Below are positions 41,214-50,262 of a stretch of 58,639 nt of DNA, in pieces. Source of the stretch: Flavobacteriales bacterium UBA2426 (lineage in GTDB: Bacteria > Bacteroidota > Bacteroidia > Flavobacteriales_F > PHOS-HE28); assembly GCA_002342985.1 (NCBI GenBank), contig DDRC01000128.1, positions 1 to 58,639 on the forward strand, in the 5' to 3' direction. The translations under genes and the position numbers were made by a program. Under the pieces are notes generated by a model. It was given only the letters and a program-made list of their open reading frames with translations, had not been told where the DNA came from and did not search any database. The number at the start of each line of letters is the position of its first letter. Within the stretch, counting starts at the first letter, position 1.

Positions 41214-42882
41214 CGTAAGCGCGCTGCAGCGTGTCGCTGTAGACCTCCCGATAGGCCGGGTCATCCACCGGATGCGCCGCGCGCACCAGGAGCACCGTGG
41301 GCGCATCACCGCGGATCACCGCCGCCCGATCGCTGCCGTCGGCATTCATGCGGATCGAATGCTCCACACCGCGGGTGCGCAGTTCGAATACGAGGTGGTC
41401 GCCCATCACCACGTATTCGCAGTAGATGCGCAATGGCGCGGTGCCTTTCACGGCCTCATGCATGGCCCTTGCGCTGTAGGCCATGTACTCATGGGAAGGG
41501 ATGGACCGCACCGACCGCGCTGTGGTCCAGGCGAACAGCGCCACAGCAATCGGAAGAGCCCATGGCGACCGGCCCCAGCGGCCTTGGAGCAGGCGGTCCA
41601 GCGAAAGGGCCAGCGCCAGGCTGAGCGGCACCAGCAGGTAGGTCCATGTGCGCTCGAAGGGGATGACGCCATGCACGAAGGGGATGAGCAGGGAACCCAG
41701 CACCATGAAGGGGATGGCTTGTGCGGCGATGCGGTCCGTCGCGCGGAGGAGCAAGGGAGCGAGCGCCAGGGCCATGCCTAGCGCGGTGCCTGCCGGAGAG
41801 CCCGTCAGCCATTCGAAGGTTGATTGCACATGCGGCCACCAGCGCTCCATCACATCGGCAAGGCCCGTCGGCCTCACCCATGGATTGCTCGTGAAGGCCG
41901 CAGCACCGCTCATGGCCAATGCCGGAGCGTGGAGCAGCCCCGTAAGGGCGGCCGCCACCACAGCCGAACGTACCACCGCCCACCGGTGCCCCGCATCGTT
42001 GCGTGAGCGACGGGCCAGGATCGCGTAGGCGTAGAAGAGCGCCGTAGGGTAGAGGAACGAAGGCATGGTGAAGAGCCCGGCGGCGCAGGCAAGGGCCAAG
42101 GCCCGCAAGGCGGCGCGGTCGCCGGTGCGGGTGGCGGAGAGCAGGGCTCCCATGGCTACCGTCGCCGCCAGCACGGTGAGCATGTAGCCGCGTGATTGGT
42201 AGCCGTAGTACACCATCGGGAACAGGCCCATCAGCAAGCCGCCGGCGATCAGGGCCGCAGCCGGTCCGGCATGGCGGCGGAGCAGAAGGTGCATGCTCGC
42301 CTGTGCGGCCAATGCAACGAGCACGGTGGGCAAGCGCATGGCGAGCAGCGGGGCCACGGGCACCCAGGCCGTGGCATTCGTGAGCAGGGAGTGGAGGATG
42401 TGGTTGTTCGGTGCAGCGTAGTAGCTGAGTGACACCAGCGGCCCGCGCGAGGTGAAGAGCAGCCACGTCATGGCTTCGTCCACGTGCGCCGGCTCGGTGG
42501 CGGCCAGCCATAGCCGCAGGGCCGTGGCCGACACGGCGATAACGAGCAGTGCAGCGCGCTCCCAGGCGGCCATCCCGCGCCAGGCCTCGCTCACCATGCG
42601 CAGGCCGCGCGCCACAGCCGACCTCAGATAGGCCAGCGGTGCCATGGCGACGCCTGGCCTCCAGGCCACCAATAGCGACAGCGCCAGCGCACCCAAGGGT
42701 GCTGCGCGCAGCAGGGCGATGCGAGAGGGGCCGAGGAGTCCGGCCACCTTGTCCACCTGGCCGTAGCCCGCCATCTGCGCCACCAGTGCGATGATGGAGC
42801 GGTCATCGAGCAGAGCGATGGCGATGGCGCCCGCTGCGCAGAGCGCAGCCGAGATCAGGGCCAGGATGCGGAGCAGGCGCAC
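41203..42882 (-). CDS. GT39/ArnT-like membrane glycosyltransferase (559 aa)
   Basis: GT-C fold enzyme using a polyprenyl-phosphate sugar. Two N-terminal helices (LLRILALISAALCAAGAIAIALL), then a loop with ATEPAHVDEAMTWLLFTSRG containing the acidic pair expected in GT39 members, YYAAPNNHILHSLL, about ten more helices, and a soluble C-terminal domain (IYCEYVVMGDHLVFEL). Starts at GTG 42882; TACCTTG on the minus strand ends 5 nt before it, predicting a leaderless message. Confidence 0.8.
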   Translation of the reverse strand: MRLLRILALISAALCAAGAIAIALLDDRSIIALVAQMAGYGQVDKVAGLLGPSRIALLRAAPLGALALSLLVAWRPGVAMAPLAYLRSAVARGLRMVSEAWRGMAAWERAALLVIAVSATALRLWLAATEPAHVDEAMTWLLFTSRGPLVSLSYYAAPNNHILHSLLTNATAWVPVAPLLAMRLPTVLVALAAQASMHLLLRRHAGPAAALIAGGLLMGLFPMVYYGYQSRGYMLTVLAATVAMGALLSATRTGDRAALRALALACAAGLFTMPSFLYPTALFYAYAILARRSRNDAGHRWAVVRSAVVAAALTGLLHAPALAMSGAAAFTSNPWVRPTGLADVMERWWPHVQSTFEWLTGSPAGTALGMALALAPLLLRATDRIAAQAIPFMVLGSLLIPFVHGVIPFERTWTYLLVPLSLALALSLDRLLQGRWGRSPWALPIAVALFAWTTARSVRSIPSHEYMAYSARAMHEAVKGTAPLRIYCEYVVMGDHLVFELRTRGVEHSIRMNADGSDRAAVIRGDAPTVLLVRAAHPVDDPAYREVYSDTLQRAYVRR

Positions 42883-42973
42883 CGCCGCAAGGTAAACCGG
42901 CGCTTCTACCGCTGCGTCGGCCGCCCGGCCTTACTATTGCCCGCGCCGGCTCCCATGGGCCGGTCGATGAGCG

Positions 42974-43960
42974 ATGGACAGCGCAGCCCTTGGTCTCCCC
43001 GGCATGGCGCCCCCTGACAGCGCGCTGACCGTGGCGGTGACGGGAGCCAGCGGCTTCATCGGTGGGGCGCTCGTGGCGCGCCTATGGGCGCAGGGCGCCG
43101 ATGGAAGGCCGGTGCGGGTGCGCCCGATGGCCTCAAGCCCTGAATCCGTGGCACGGGTCAAGTCCCGATTCGCCGGATTGCCGGTCACGATGCTGCAGGG
43201 GCTTGATGCCGAGGGGCTGCGATCCCTGTTCGAGGGCGTGCATGTCTTCGTGCATGCCGGGTGGTCTTCTGTGCCATCAACTGCGGAGCGAGACCCCTTG
43301 GGCGATCTGCGCACCAATGTGGAGGGCAGCCTCCGCCTTTTCCAGGCGGCGCTTCTGGCGGGCGTGCGGCGTATCGTCTTCCTTTCCTCGGGCGGCACCG
43401 TGTACGGCGAGCCGCGATGGAGCCCGATCACCGAGGACCATCCCACGGAGCCTGTTGGGGTGTACGGTGCCTCCAAGCTCTGTGCGGAGCGCTACCTGGT
43501 TGCCCTTGCGCGCACCCATGGCGCGGAATCCGTGGTGCTGCGCCCGGCGAATGTCTATGGTCGCAGCATGGCCCACGATAAGCCGCAGGGCGTGGTGGAG
43601 AACTGGATGGCCCGCTTGCGGCAGGGCGCCGACCTGGAGTGCTGGAACGACCCCCGCATGGTGCGCGACTACATCCATGTCGACGATCTCGTGGATGCGC
43701 TCGTCGCAGCGCTCCATCGCCCCGTGAAGGAGACCGTGCTGAATGTGGGCACCGGGCACGGCACCGACCTGCGGCAGCTCGCTGGATTGCTCGAGCGCAT
43801 CACCGGCCACACGGCACGGCTGCGGACGATGGACACGGTTTACCCTGCCCTGTCGATCAATGTCCTGGACAACGCGAAGCTTCGCCAGGTCCTGGGCACC
43901 GCCCCGCAAATCGCCTTGGAGGAGGGCCTGGCCCGCACCTGGGCCACCCTGGGGGCCTGA
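42974..43960 (+). CDS. NAD-dependent epimerase/dehydratase (328 aa)
   Basis: Extended SDR enzyme acting on a nucleotide sugar (epimerase or dehydratase type). NAD loop VTGASGFIGGALVARL, IVFLSSGGTVYGEP, catalytic YGASK (Tyr-x3-Lys), VLRPANVYGRSM, and the sugar-binding DYIHVDDLVDAL with GTGHGTDLRQL. Either ATG 42974 or 43004 may be used; the second starts nearer the first strand. TACTATTG at 42932-42939 is a possible -7 box. It would supply activated sugar for the surrounding transferases. Confidence 0.88.
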   Translation: MDSAALGLPGMAPPDSALTVAVTGASGFIGGALVARLWAQGADGRPVRVRPMASSPESVARVKSRFAGLPVTMLQGLDAEGLRSLFEGVHVFVHAGWSSVPSTAERDPLGDLRTNVEGSLRLFQAALLAGVRRIVFLSSGGTVYGEPRWSPITEDHPTEPVGVYGASKLCAERYLVALARTHGAESVVLRPANVYGRSMAHDKPQGVVENWMARLRQGADLECWNDPRMVRDYIHVDDLVDALVAALHRPVKETVLNVGTGHGTDLRQLAGLLERITGHTARLRTMDTVYPALSINVLDNAKLRQVLGTAPQIALEEGLARTWATLGA

Positions 43961-43966
43961 CCGCGT

Positions 43967-44773
43967 TCAGCGCAGCAGCGAGCGCAGCGCTGCCCAGGGC
44001 TTCCTGGCCTTGAGCCAGGTCCTGAACATGATGGAGCGCCATTTCCGGTTGAACTGCCGGGCCTGCTCGGGCGTGGCGAGGCCGCGGTCGTGGGAGAGCT
44101 TGGCGGCGATGACGCGGTACGACCGTTCGAGCCCATCAAGGCGGGACATGGCCGAGAATCCGGTGACCCGGTAGATGAGCACGGCGTCATCGATGGATAC
44201 GTAGCGTTTGCCCTTGCCGTACTGAAGGTAGAAGAGGAGGTCCTCCGCATGCGTCACCTCGGTGCTGAACCGCAGGGTGGTCGTGGGATCCCAGCGCAGC
44301 ATCCATGAGGGCCCGAAGAAACAGGTGGATCGCAGCGCCACCAGCTCGGGGTGCGGGTCTCCGGTGAACGATGGCCGGAAGATACGGAGCACTTTCGTGA
44401 GCCCGCGGTCCATCACCATCACCATCCCGTCCACGATGTCGACGCCGGGCTCGCGCAGCATCACATCCACGCGCAGGCCGAGGCTCTCCGGAGGAAGCAC
44501 GTCGTCGGAATCCAGGGTGCACAGCAGCGTCCCTTGCGCGTGGTCGAGCGCCAGGTTGCGCGCGCCGCCGATGCCGGTGTTGGCCTGGTGGAAGACCCGG
44601 ATGCGCGGGTGCCGGTATCGCTCGATGATGGCTGCGGTTCCATCGGTGCTGCCATCGTTCACGATGAGCAGTTCCCAGTTGGGATAGGTCTGCGCCAGCA
44701 CGGAGTTGATCGCGTCGGCGATGAACAGCTCCGCATTATAGGTGGGCATCACGATGGAGACGAGCGGTCCCAT
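43967..44773 (-). CDS. Glycosyltransferase family 2 (268 aa)
   Basis: GT-A fold inverting transferase. Opens VSIVMPTYNAELFIADAINSVL, then ELLIVNDGSTDGT (nucleotide-binding D), GGARNLALDHAQG and LDSDDVLPPESL with the DxD metal site. The C-terminal part is basic. Last gene of a four-gene minus-strand run (flippase at 48474, two GT4-like genes, this gene); its start is 3 nt after the upstream stop. Confidence 0.92.
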   Translation of the reverse strand: MGPLVSIVMPTYNAELFIADAINSVLAQTYPNWELLIVNDGSTDGTAAIIERYRHPRIRVFHQANTGIGGARNLALDHAQGTLLCTLDSDDVLPPESLGLRVDVMLREPGVDIVDGMVMVMDRGLTKVLRIFRPSFTGDPHPELVALRSTCFFGPSWMLRWDPTTTLRFSTEVTHAEDLLFYLQYGKGKRYVSIDDAVLIYRVTGFSAMSRLDGLERSYRVIAAKLSHDRGLATPEQARQFNRKWRSIMFRTWLKARKPWAALRSLLR

Positions 44774-44776
44774 GGC

Positions 44777-45862
44777 TCAGCGCGGCAGCTCGTTCTCGAT
44801 GCGGGCGATCAGCGCGGGCATCGTGCGCGCCAGCGCGAACGCGATGCGGCGCCTGCGCTGGGCAGGGGCATCCAGCTCCGCGAAGCCTTCCAGCGCGCGG
44901 TCGAATGCGGCGTTGAGGTCGCCGCCCTCCGGGGCCATCACCATCAGGTCATCGCGGCCCGCGTACTCCATCGTGTACGAGCCCACGACCACATTGCCGG
45001 TGCTCAGGTATTCGAGGACCTTATGCGGATTGGCCCGCTCCTTGGCCCGTGTGGCCGACCTGAACCCGAAGAACAGGAGGTCGGCGTCGCGCACCAAGGG
45101 CACCAGCTCATCCTTGGCTTTGAGCCCGGTGAACTCGGCGTTCGGCAGGGCGAGCAGCTGATGGAAGGCCGGGTCGGGAAACGCCGGATCGTAGGGCCCA
45201 ATGAAGGTGAAGCGGATGTCCGGATGGCGCGAGACCACCTTCACGAAGCCCTCCCAGTCGTTGTAGGAGATCGCCAGCTGTCCCATGAACAGGGCATGAC
45301 GGACAGCGGGCCGCGTGCGTTCGGCAAGGCGTTCCGCGTCCTTGGTCCAACGCGTATCGAGCGCATGGCCGATGTTCACCACGCGGCAGCGGGCACGGTC
45401 GCGCACGGCATCGGCGACCACCTGGCCCGTGGTGAGGATCAGGTCGGCCGTGGGGATGAGGCCTTTCCCCGTGTAGAGGATGTCGTAGTCGGCCAGGTGC
45501 AGCAGCTTAAGCCCCAAGCCCTCCGGGAAGGCCTGAAGCCGGCTGGTGTCGAAGCACCAGAGGATGTCGAAAGGGCCGCCGGTGCGGGTGGCGATCGCCT
45601 GGATGAGCCGGCCGTAGTACCACGTGTTGATCCCCAGCGGCAGCCGGTTCACCCCGCGCAGCCAATGGAAGTAGCGCACCACCGTGACATCGCCCTGGCG
45701 CTCGGTGGTGATGGCGTGCTGGCCGGGCCGGGGAGGGTCGAGGAAGTACACCGCGTTGTCGCGTGCGGCCAGGGCCTGCGCGAGGTGGTGCTTGCTCATG
45801 TGGAGCCCGTGCCAGGGCTCGGGGCTGATGAGCAGGATGCGTTTGCCGCGGAGTTCCATCAT
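44777..45862 (-). CDS. Glycosyltransferase, GT4/GT1-like (361 aa)
   Basis: GT-B enzyme: ILLISPEPWHGLHMSKHHLA, FDILWCFDTSRL, DLILTTGQVVADAV, VVNIGHALDTRW, RFTFIGPYDP, then ADLLFFGFRSATRAKERANPHKVLEYLSTGNVVVG, in which the final K-x2-E-Y-L-S-T-G is the donor motif. Two adjacent ATG codons (45862, 45859) are candidate starts. A minus-strand CATATTTG (45882-45875) 12 nt upstream resembles the -7 box, but the upstream stop is only 40 nt away, so it may also be part of the operon. Confidence 0.84.
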   Translation of the reverse strand: MMELRGKRILLISPEPWHGLHMSKHHLAQALAARDNAVYFLDPPRPGQHAITTERQGDVTVVRYFHWLRGVNRLPLGINTWYYGRLIQAIATRTGGPFDILWCFDTSRLQAFPEGLGLKLLHLADYDILYTGKGLIPTADLILTTGQVVADAVRDRARCRVVNIGHALDTRWTKDAERLAERTRPAVRHALFMGQLAISYNDWEGFVKVVSRHPDIRFTFIGPYDPAFPDPAFHQLLALPNAEFTGLKAKDELVPLVRDADLLFFGFRSATRAKERANPHKVLEYLSTGNVVVGSYTMEYAGRDDLMVMAPEGGDLNAAFDRALEGFAELDAPAQRRRRIAFALARTMPALIARIENELPR

Positions 45863-45902
45863 CGGCGTGGCCGGCAAATATGGCGACCGTTCCATGGCCG
45901 GC

Positions 45903-47039
45903 TCATGCATGCGGCGCCGTGGCGATGACCTGTTCCAGGATCGCGGCATAGCGCACGCCAACCGCCGGCATGCCCGCCCGCGCGCTCATATGCTGCGCAA
46001 TGGCGCGGCGGTCCATGGACAGGAGCCTCGACCAGGAGCCTTCCCAGGCAGCGGCCCATGCCTCGGTCGTCGCCTCCCGGACGGATGCTCCCAGGCCGTC
46101 ATCGAGGTACTCCGCGATCCCGCCCACCCACGATGCGATGACCGGTGTGCCGCAGCAGAGTGCCTCCGCGCACACGGCGGAATAGGTCTCGTAGTCCGCG
46201 GCGTGCACCAGCGCATGCGCGGCACGCATCTCCTCGGCAACTGCGGTCGGCTCCAGCGGTCCGAGGAACACCACGCTCGGCCCTAGGCCCAGTTCGTCCG
46301 CCAGCTTGCGCAAGGAGGCATCCATGGGCCCGCTGCCGGCGATGCGCAGCCGTGCGTCACGGCCGCTCCTCCGCAGCCGCTCCAGGGCGCGCAGCAGCAG
46401 GTCGGGGCGCTTGGGGCTACGCCAGCCCGCGATGGCGAAGAAGCGGCCGGGCTCGGGGCGCGGCTCGGTATCCGGGCGGAAGACCGCGGTGTCCACGGCG
46501 TTGTCCAGCACATGCATGACAGGTGCAGGGGGGCCTGCGAAGCGGGTGATGTCGGCGGCCAGCGCACGGGAGACCGCGATCACGGGCGCACCGGCGTGGA
46601 AGATGGCCTTGATGCGGGCCACGCCCCTCCCGGTTGCGTTGAACCCGATCCGGTAGGCGCTGTAGTGCTCGGTGATCACCATCGGCCGTTGCATGATGCG
46701 CCTCAGCAACCGGATGCGCGCGCAATTGGGATAGGCGATGTGGAAGTTCACCGCATCGATGGGCCGGCTCCGGTCGCGCGTGAGCCAGGCCCAGAGGATG
46801 AGGGCCGTGGCGATCCATTCGATGATGAGCCAGCGGTGGAGCGGCAGGTGAAGGAGGAGGGTGCGGTCGGCTCGAAGGCCGCGTCGCGTGAGCTTCCATC
46901 CCGGAGAGGGGCGCACATCGATGTGCCATACCTCCGCTTCGGCTTGGCCGCTGAGGCTGCGCACGTGGCGCTCCACGAAGAGCGCCTCGCCGGGCACCTG
47001 CGGATGGGGGTACCAGCCGGCGATGTGAAGGATGCGCAT
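45903..47039 (-). CDS. Glycosyltransferase, GT4 type (378 aa)
   Basis: GT-B enzyme: HIAGWYPHPQVPGEALFVERHV, AVNFHIAYPNCARI, VITEHYSAYR, VIAVSRALAADI, then VLDNAVDTAVF, FAIAGWRSPKRPDLLLRAL, LRIAGSGPMDASL, VVFLGPL and the E-x7-E motif YSAVCAEALCCGTPVIAS. A canonical GT4 with all donor-domain blocks. Start ATG 47039; TATTTTCG on the minus strand (47061-47054) ends 14 nt upstream. Confidence 0.92.
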   Translation of the reverse strand: MRILHIAGWYPHPQVPGEALFVERHVRSLSGQAEAEVWHIDVRPSPGWKLTRRGLRADRTLLLHLPLHRWLIIEWIATALILWAWLTRDRSRPIDAVNFHIAYPNCARIRLLRRIMQRPMVITEHYSAYRIGFNATGRGVARIKAIFHAGAPVIAVSRALAADITRFAGPPAPVMHVLDNAVDTAVFRPDTEPRPEPGRFFAIAGWRSPKRPDLLLRALERLRRSGRDARLRIAGSGPMDASLRKLADELGLGPSVVFLGPLEPTAVAEEMRAAHALVHAADYETYSAVCAEALCCGTPVIASWVGGIAEYLDDGLGASVREATTEAWAAAWEGSWSRLLSMDRRAIAQHMSARAGMPAVGVRYAAILEQVIATAPHA

Positions 47040-47053
47040 GGGTGGGCCGCCTG

Positions 47054-47061
47054 CGAAAATA
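47054..47061 (-). promoter_or_regulatory. -7 element (TATTTTCG) for the GT operon
   Basis: TATTTTCG on the minus strand lies in the 34-nt gap between the flippase stop and the GT4 ATG, 14 nt before the latter, so the three transferases may be transcribed separately from the flippase. Confidence 0.45.
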
Positions 47062-47073
47062 GACCGCCACCCC

Positions 47074-48474
47074 TCACAGGCTGGGGAACCAGGAGCCGAG
47101 CACGGCCATGCGCAGGGCGGCCAGGGCCCCACAGGCTGCCGTGGTGATGGCCAGGGTGCGGAGCGTGAGGCGCAGCGCCGGCTGCCCTACGCCATGCAGG
47201 ATGAGGTGGCCGAGCACCAGGTAGCCGATGGCGCTCACGAGCGAGAAGCCGAGGATGGCGCTAGCTGCATCGATCCGCATGAGCGCCACCAGCGCGATGA
47301 GCCGCGCTGCGGTGAGCACGGACTGGAACACCAGCAGCAGGTGCTCGCGCCGCTGCGCATAGAAGAGCGTCACCATCGGCTCGGACAGCAGGCGGAAGTA
47401 GAAGAACAGCCCCATGTATGCCGTGATCACGCCCGCATCATGCCACTCCTCGCCAAGGATGAGCCGGAAGGCCTCGTCGCTGAAGAATACCAGCAGGGTG
47501 AAGGGGATCAGTCCGAACCAGAACAGGCGTTGGTACAGGCCTTTGGTGATGCGGCCCAGCAGCTCGGGGTCGGACTCCACTGTTTCCGCGGCCTTCTGCA
47601 CATAGACCGTGGAGAAGGAATAGCCGAAGACGCGCAAGGGGATCAGCAGCAGGGCACCGGACAGCGCGAAGTGCCCCACCACCGCCGGGTCGCCGATCAG
47701 GAGGAAGACAGGCAGCTGCATGCCGAGCTGCGAGACCCATCGCTCGGGGAAGGTGAGGAGCGGGAACCGCCGGTACTCGATGGCGAGCCGCTTGATCCCC
47801 GCCAGCGACCACCCCGTGAGCACGTGGCGCCAGCCATGGCGCGAGAGGGCCACGCGGTAGGCGATGAGCGAAGCCCAGCCGCTCACCAGCTCGCCCAGCA
47901 CCAGTCCGTGCAGCGCACCTTTGGTGATCAGGCCATAGACCAGGTTGAAGGCGCGCAGCCCGATCTGCGAAGCGCTGCCGATCATCACGCTGCGGCGGAA
48001 GGCACGCTCGCGCGTCAGCCACATGGTGGCGAACTGTACCGATCCATAGGCGACGAGGATGAGGGGCACGAGCAGGAAGAGGTCGCCCATGGCCGACCAA
48101 GAGGGCAACGCCTGATAGATGCCTTCACGCGCCAGGGCGGCCACGAGCGCCGCCAGAGCCACCGCCATCAGCAGGGCCAGGTTGAGCCGCAGCAGGTGGA
48201 AGAAGTCCCCAGGTTCCTTGGGCAGCACGTACGCATTGGAGTAGCCCAGGTCGGCGAAGGCGTACAGGTTCATCACCAGTGCCATCACCAGGCCATAGAT
48301 CCCATAGGCTTCGGGGCCGTAGATGCGGGCGATCAGCGGCGTGAGGATCAGCTGGCTCAGCAGCATCACCGAGTTGCCGCTGAAGACCGTGAACGCATTG
48401 CGCGAGAAGGAGTCCTTCTCGCGGATGCGGCGCACATCGTGCCGCAGATGCTCGATGGCTTTGCGTAGGGGCAA
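47074..48474 (-). CDS. Wzx-type oligosaccharide flippase (466 aa)
   Basis: Second MOP-superfamily flippase in the window. Opens with a soluble leader and then SRNAFTVFSGNSVMLLSQLILTPLIARIYGPEAYGIYGLVMAL, the classic polysaccharide-synthase entry, followed by ~12-14 helices; RFPLLTFPERWVSQLG and FALSGALLLIPLRVFGYSFST are further family segments. There is no upstream ATG; the frame begins at TTG 48474 (PLRKAIEHLRHD), with an in-frame GTG 39 nt later as the alternative. Confidence 0.88.
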   Translation of the reverse strand: MPLRKAIEHLRHDVRRIREKDSFSRNAFTVFSGNSVMLLSQLILTPLIARIYGPEAYGIYGLVMALVMNLYAFADLGYSNAYVLPKEPGDFFHLLRLNLALLMAVALAALVAALAREGIYQALPSWSAMGDLFLLVPLILVAYGSVQFATMWLTRERAFRRSVMIGSASQIGLRAFNLVYGLITKGALHGLVLGELVSGWASLIAYRVALSRHGWRHVLTGWSLAGIKRLAIEYRRFPLLTFPERWVSQLGMQLPVFLLIGDPAVVGHFALSGALLLIPLRVFGYSFSTVYVQKAAETVESDPELLGRITKGLYQRLFWFGLIPFTLLVFFSDEAFRLILGEEWHDAGVITAYMGLFFYFRLLSEPMVTLFYAQRREHLLLVFQSVLTAARLIALVALMRIDAASAILGFSLVSAIGYLVLGHLILHGVGQPALRLTLRTLAITTAACGALAALRMAVLGSWFPSL

Positions 48475-48579
48475 AGGCGGGGCTTAGCGGCCGGCAATGT
48501 ATCAAGCGTCACCCGGCGGACTCCGTGTTGCATCTTCGCCGCGCCCCGGATCACCGCCGTTGCGGCACCCGTCCTTCCG

Positions 48580-49167
48580 ATGCGCATCCTCCTCTGCACC
48601 GGCAATGCCGGAAAGGTCGACGAGCTGGGGGCCATGCTCCCCGAACGCTTCGAAGTGGTCTCGCTCGCCGATGCGGGGCTTCCCTCCGAACTGCCGGAGA
48701 CCGGTGAGACCCTTGCGGAGAATGCGCTCCAGAAGGCGCGCTATGCCCATGCCCGAACCGGGCTGCCGTGCCTTGCGGATGACACGGGACTGGAGGTTGA
48801 CGCGCTTGGCGGCGCGCCGGGGGTGCGCTCCGCGCGCTATGCGGGCGAGGCCAGGGATCCGGTGGCGAACATGCGGCGACTGCTGATGGAGCTGGATGGC
48901 GCAACCGAACGGCAGGCCCGCTTCCGCACGGTGCTCGCTTTCGTATCCGCCGACGAGGAGCGCACGTTCGAGGGCATCGTGGAGGGCGTCATCACAGGAG
49001 CGCCACAAGGCAAGGGCGGTTTCGGCTACGACCCGGTGTTCAAGCCCTTGGGGAGCACGCGCACATTCGCGGAGATGAGCCCGGAGGAGAAGAATGCGAT
49101 GAGCCACCGCGGCCGGGCCATGGCCGAAGCGGTGCGCTACATGGCGGCCCTACAGCGCCGCGGCTGA
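48580..49167 (+). CDS. rdgB: XTP/dITP pyrophosphatase (195 aa)
   Basis: House-cleaning enzyme removing ITP, dITP and XTP from the nucleotide pool. Motifs: LCTGNAGKVDELGAML (substrate loop), ETGETLAENALQKARYA, LADDTGLEVDALGGAPGVRSARYAG (metal D), GKGGFGYDPVF and MSPEEKNAMSHRGRA. Length normal. Its last 31 nt overlap the opposing ddl gene. The upstream CATCTTCG (48531-48538) is only a weak -7 candidate. Confidence 0.94.
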   Translation: MRILLCTGNAGKVDELGAMLPERFEVVSLADAGLPSELPETGETLAENALQKARYAHARTGLPCLADDTGLEVDALGGAPGVRSARYAGEARDPVANMRRLLMELDGATERQARFRTVLAFVSADEERTFEGIVEGVITGAPQGKGGFGYDPVFKPLGSTRTFAEMSPEEKNAMSHRGRAMAEAVRYMAALQRRG

Positions 49168-50138
49168 AGCATGCGCCGCACCAGGCCGTTCACCGCCGTT
49201 TCCACGCCGAGGCCCGAGACCTCGAGCATCTTCGGGAAGATGCTGGCCCCGCTGAAGCCAGGTGTGGTGTTCACCTCGATGGTCACCAGCCGGTCACCGG
49301 TCCAGATGTGGTCCACGCGCGCCATGCCACGGCATTCGAGCGTTCGGTAGATGGCCACGGAGCGCTGCTGAACCAGGCGCGTCGCATCATCGGGCAGCGG
49401 CGCGGGGATGAGCTCCTGCGTGTCGGCGCTGTGGTACTTGGCCTCGTAGTCGAAGAACTCGCGCGCCGTGCGGATCTCGCAGACCGGCATGGGCAGGGGG
49501 CCCTGGCCCAGGTCGATCACCCCGCAGGTGAGCTCGCGCCCGGCCACGGCGCCCTCCACCATCACCGTGGTGCATTCCGCGAACGCCCTGTCGAGGGCGG
49601 CAGGGAGCTCATGGGCCTGCTTCACCTTGCTGATGCCGAGGCTGCTCCCGCTGCGGTCGGGCTTCACGAAGCAAGGGTAGCCCAGCGCATCCACCCGGGC
49701 CTGCGCATCCGGATCGGCTTGGAAGAGGAGTACCGAGGGGGCGACATCGATGCCCGCCTGGCGCAGCAGGGCGGTGGTGCTGTGCTTGCTGAAGGTGAGT
49801 GCCATGGAGAGCACGCCGCCGGTCTGATAGGGTACCCCGAGCATGTCCAGGTAGCCCTGCAGCAGCCCGTCCTCGCCCGGTGTGCCATGGATGGCGATGA
49901 GCGCGCCTGAGAATGGCTCAAGGCCCGCTCCGCGGTCGATGGAGAAGGTGCCGCGATCGAAAGCCATTGGCTGCTCATCGGCCGTGGAGCAGGTCCACGC
50001 ATCGCGCGTGATGGTGACATAGAGCGGTGCGTACAGGCTGCGGTCGATGGCCGCCATCATGCGCGCAGCGCTCTGCATGCTGATGACGGATTCACCGGAG
50101 TAGCCGCCACGTACGATGGCGATGAGCGGTAGGGGCAT
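49137..50138 (-). CDS. ddl: D-alanine--D-alanine ligase (333 aa)
   Basis: ATP-grasp ligase making D-Ala-D-Ala for peptidoglycan. Opens with IVRGGYSGESVISMQSA (the GGxSxE loop), HGTPGEDGLLQGYLDMLGVPY, GYPCFVKPDRSGSSLGISKV (ATP-binding Lys), VEGAVAGRELTCGVI, ARVDHIWTGDRLVTIEVNTTPGF with the metal-binding E and N. Length is normal for Bacteroidota. Its 3' end runs 31 nt into rdgB, which adds a basic tail (QPRRCRAAM). Divergent from the PASTA gene. Confidence 0.94.
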   Translation of the reverse strand: MPLPLIAIVRGGYSGESVISMQSAARMMAAIDRSLYAPLYVTITRDAWTCSTADEQPMAFDRGTFSIDRGAGLEPFSGALIAIHGTPGEDGLLQGYLDMLGVPYQTGGVLSMALTFSKHSTTALLRQAGIDVAPSVLLFQADPDAQARVDALGYPCFVKPDRSGSSLGISKVKQAHELPAALDRAFAECTTVMVEGAVAGRELTCGVIDLGQGPLPMPVCEIRTAREFFDYEAKYHSADTQELIPAPLPDDATRLVQQRSVAIYRTLECRGMARVDHIWTGDRLVTIEVNTTPGFSGASIFPKMLEVSGLGVETAVNGLVRRMLQPRRCRAAM

Positions 50139-50244
50139 GGCACGCGATTCTGGGGGCGAAGTTGGCGTAGCCCCTGCAAGGGAGCGAGCGCCGCCCCGGC
50201 CATGAACGCACCATGGCCTGTGGATGGTGCGGGCCGCCCCCGGC

Positions 50245-50252
50245 TATCTTCG
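50245..50252 (+). promoter_or_regulatory. -7 element (TATCTTCG) for the PASTA operon
   Basis: TATCTTCG ends 10 nt before the ATG at 50263, implying a leader of about 5 nt. Confidence 0.5.
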
Positions 50253-50262
50253 CCCGCCTCCC

